47,858 bases of DNA from CAZRVH01 sp964603635. Its GTDB lineage: Bacteria; Patescibacteriota; Gracilibacteria; Peribacterales; Peribacteraceae. Below are positions 46,537 through 47,858 of this stretch, in pieces; positions within the stretch are counted from its first letter, which is position 1; each line of letters starts with the position of its first letter. The stretch lies in NCBI GenBank assembly GCA_964603635.1, contig CAZRVH010000007.1, positions 1 through 47,858 of the forward strand, in the 5' to 3' direction. The position numbers were made by a program, and so were the translations under genes. The notes beneath the pieces were generated by a model. It was given only the letters and a program-made list of their open reading frames with translations, had not been told where the DNA came from and did not search any database.

Positions 46537-47858
46537 TTAGGCCGCAGCCTCTCCCTCACTCTTCTTCGTCAGCCTCCCCTCTTTCTTGGCAACCGCATCC
46601 AGCATGGACTTGCTGGGTGGCGGCAATCCCCCCGTCGCTTCCAGCTTCGGCGTCAGGTCGGCAAGTTCCTTTAGTTCCGCATCGGTGACCGGCTCCTGGA
46701 GCATCTGCTTCTTCACGATGGCATTATAGGTATTCACCCACATCTCGCGATCACGCCACTTGCGGTACTCGTCGAGCTTCATGCCTTTGGCACGCGCCTT
46801 CTTGCGTTCCTCATCTTCCTTTTCCTTTGCCTTGTCCTCGACCTTCTTTTGCACCACGGCCTCGTTGGCGGTATTCGCCCAACGCAGGATCTTCTCCTCC
46901 ACCACCGCCCTCTTCTCGCTGTAGCGTTCGCGCGAGAGGGCCCGCAGCACGTCCACGCGGTCTTCCCCGCCCTCGACCTTGGGAGGCGGCAGGGTGGCCA
47001 CGGAGAAGGGCTTGGTCGCGATACCGTCGATCAGCACGCGCATGTAGGCGTGGTACTTCGGAAGGCTGAGGATGTCTTTGGGCATCGCCATTTCCTCGAA
47101 CTGCAAGCTGAGCGGCTCGGCATCGTCGGAACCGACCTGGAAGCTCACGATGGAGCCGACGTTTCCGAACACGGCGTCCTTGAGGGAGCTGTCGCTGCCG
47201 CCGATCATCAGCTGCCCGACGTACTGGTGGGCCATGGTAAGGCTCAGGCGGTACTTGCGGGCTTCGGAAAGGATCGTCGCGAACGACTTGGTGGCGAAGT
47301 TCTGGAACTCATCCACGTACAGGAAGAAATCCTTGCGCTCCTTTTCGGGAATATCGGCGCGGCTCATGGCGTCGATCTGGAAGCGCGTCACGAGCATGGA
47401 ACCGAGGAAGGCAGCCGTGTCTTCGCCGATCTTTCCCTTGCTGAGGTTCACGAGCACGATCTTGCCCGTGTCCATCGCGTGGCGGATGTCCAGCGTGCTC
47501 TTCACCTGTCCCACGATATTGCGGATGAGCGGGGTGGTGAGCAGCTGTCCCACCTTGTTTTGGATGGCCGCGATGGCTTCCGTGCGATATTTATCGGACC
47601 AACCGGCATATTCCACTTCCCAGAAGCTCTTCACCACCGGATCACTCACATTGGACACGATCTTCGCGCGGTATGCATCATCCCCGAACATGCGGAGGAT
47701 GCCGAGCATGGAAGAACCTTCGTTCTCCAGCAAAGCGAGCAGCGTATTGCGGAGGATATGCTCCATACGTCCGGAGAAAGACTCCGGCCAGAGCTTCGTG
47801 AACACGCTCATGAGACCGGATGCGACAAGCGACCTCTGGTCGGGATTGGGTGCCTCCA
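46537..47858 (-). CDS. T4SS-type / TraM-recognition-like ATPase, 5' end cut by the window
   Basis: The frame is open from 47858 to the stop, about 440 residues, so the N-terminal part with Walker A is outside the window. The visible part has KIVLVNLSKGKIGEDTAAFLGSMLVTRFQ and FFLYVDEFQNFATKSFATILSEARKYRLSLTMAHQYVGQL, which is the Walker B (YVDEFQ) and sensor region of VirD4/TraD-like or DUF87 ATPases that drive DNA or protein through type IV secretion or conjugative systems. The C-terminal about 140 residues are charged coiled coil (KVEDKAKEKEDEERKKARAKG) ending in a low-complexity tail. Cargo is unknown. Confidence 0.82.
   Translation of the reverse strand, partial: EAPNPDQRSLVASGLMSVFTKLWPESFSGRMEHILRNTLLALLENEGSSMLGILRMFGDDAYRAKIVSNVSDPVVKSFWEVEYAGWSDKYRTEAIAAIQNKVGQLLTTPLIRNIVGQVKSTLDIRHAMDTGKIVLVNLSKGKIGEDTAAFLGSMLVTRFQIDAMSRADIPEKERKDFFLYVDEFQNFATKSFATILSEARKYRLSLTMAHQYVGQLMIGGSDSSLKDAVFGNVGSIVSFQVGSDDAEPLSLQFEEMAMPKDILSLPKYHAYMRVLIDGIATKPFSVATLPPPKVEGGEDRVDVLRALSRERYSEKRAVVEEKILRWANTANEAVVQKKVEDKAKEKEDEERKKARAKGMKLDEYRKWRDREMWVNTYNAIVKKQMLQEPVTDAELKELADLTPKLEATGGLPPPSKSMLDAVAKKEGRLTKKSEGEAAA

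Noticed and set aside
1..47858. UGA recoding to glycine, as in Gracilibacteria or Absconditabacteria
   Set aside because: Many well-bounded genes (VOC, multicopper oxidase, maf, dcd, DM13) end in TGA at the expected family length, and no conserved gene has in-frame TGA.

Overview
This window looks like a chromosomal segment from an uncultivated bacterium of the candidate phyla radiation (Patescibacteria), possibly near Peregrinibacteria/Peribacteria. That placement is an inference from gene content and style: small housekeeping genes packed head to tail, a glycogen-type GT4/GH57/GH15 cluster, a histone H1-like lysine-rich protein, a GIY-YIG orphan, a T4SS-type ATPase, and TGA used as an ordinary stop. 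No rRNA gene is present to settle it.

Layout. 1-2441: GIY-YIG nuclease ORF between two identical 23-bp repeats, VOC and DUF1905 proteins, a VIT1/CCC1 metal transporter and a nitroreductase remnant. 2748-12858: cell-surface polysaccharide and redox genes (a large FAD-dependent oxidoreductase lipoprotein with inserted beta-sandwich domains, a pyruvyl transferase, a GT2, and two paralogous GT-C membrane proteins on either side of a lipoprotein multicopper oxidase). 12862-15902: divergent GSDH-type sugar dehydrogenase lipoprotein and alpha-glucan phosphorylase. 16003-24688: a compact polysaccharide operon (GT4-pyruvyl transferase fusion, flippase, giant GT-C-like protein, unknown membrane-anchored protein, GT2). 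24689-25356: a gene-free stretch with a candidate structured RNA. 25357-31026: H1-like protein, GlsB-type membrane protein and the GT4-GH57-GH15 set. 31119-44739: housekeeping genes (YgjP, Maf, TrpS, RluA, Nudix, tRNA-Val, Dcd, DsbA, DnaX, 5-FCL, GlyA) mixed with hypothetical lipoproteins and small ORFs. 44850-47858: a strongly promoted small protein, a second copy of the structured RNA, DagK, a small ORF and a truncated T4SS-like ATPase.

How the genes work together. The phosphorylase, GT4 synthase, GH57 and GH15 would make and break an alpha-glucan store. The two polysaccharide blocks would build, pyruvylate and export a surface glycan. The secreted redox lipoproteins (multicopper oxidase, sugar dehydrogenase, DM13, DsbA, FAD oxidoreductase) suggest oxidative chemistry on the outer face of the membrane.

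Three signals recur beyond the genes. First, -10 hexamers often end exactly six bases before the start codon, which predicts widespread leaderless mRNAs. Second, two about 120-nt elements (24909-25027 and 45430-45549) share a core and the same long-range helix geometry with different helix sequences, and I regard them as a candidate undescribed RNA family. Third, several small dispersed repeat families (heptad hairpins, a CCCTCTCC-type palindromic element, and a TGTCATGGTGAGC element) fill the intergenic spaces.
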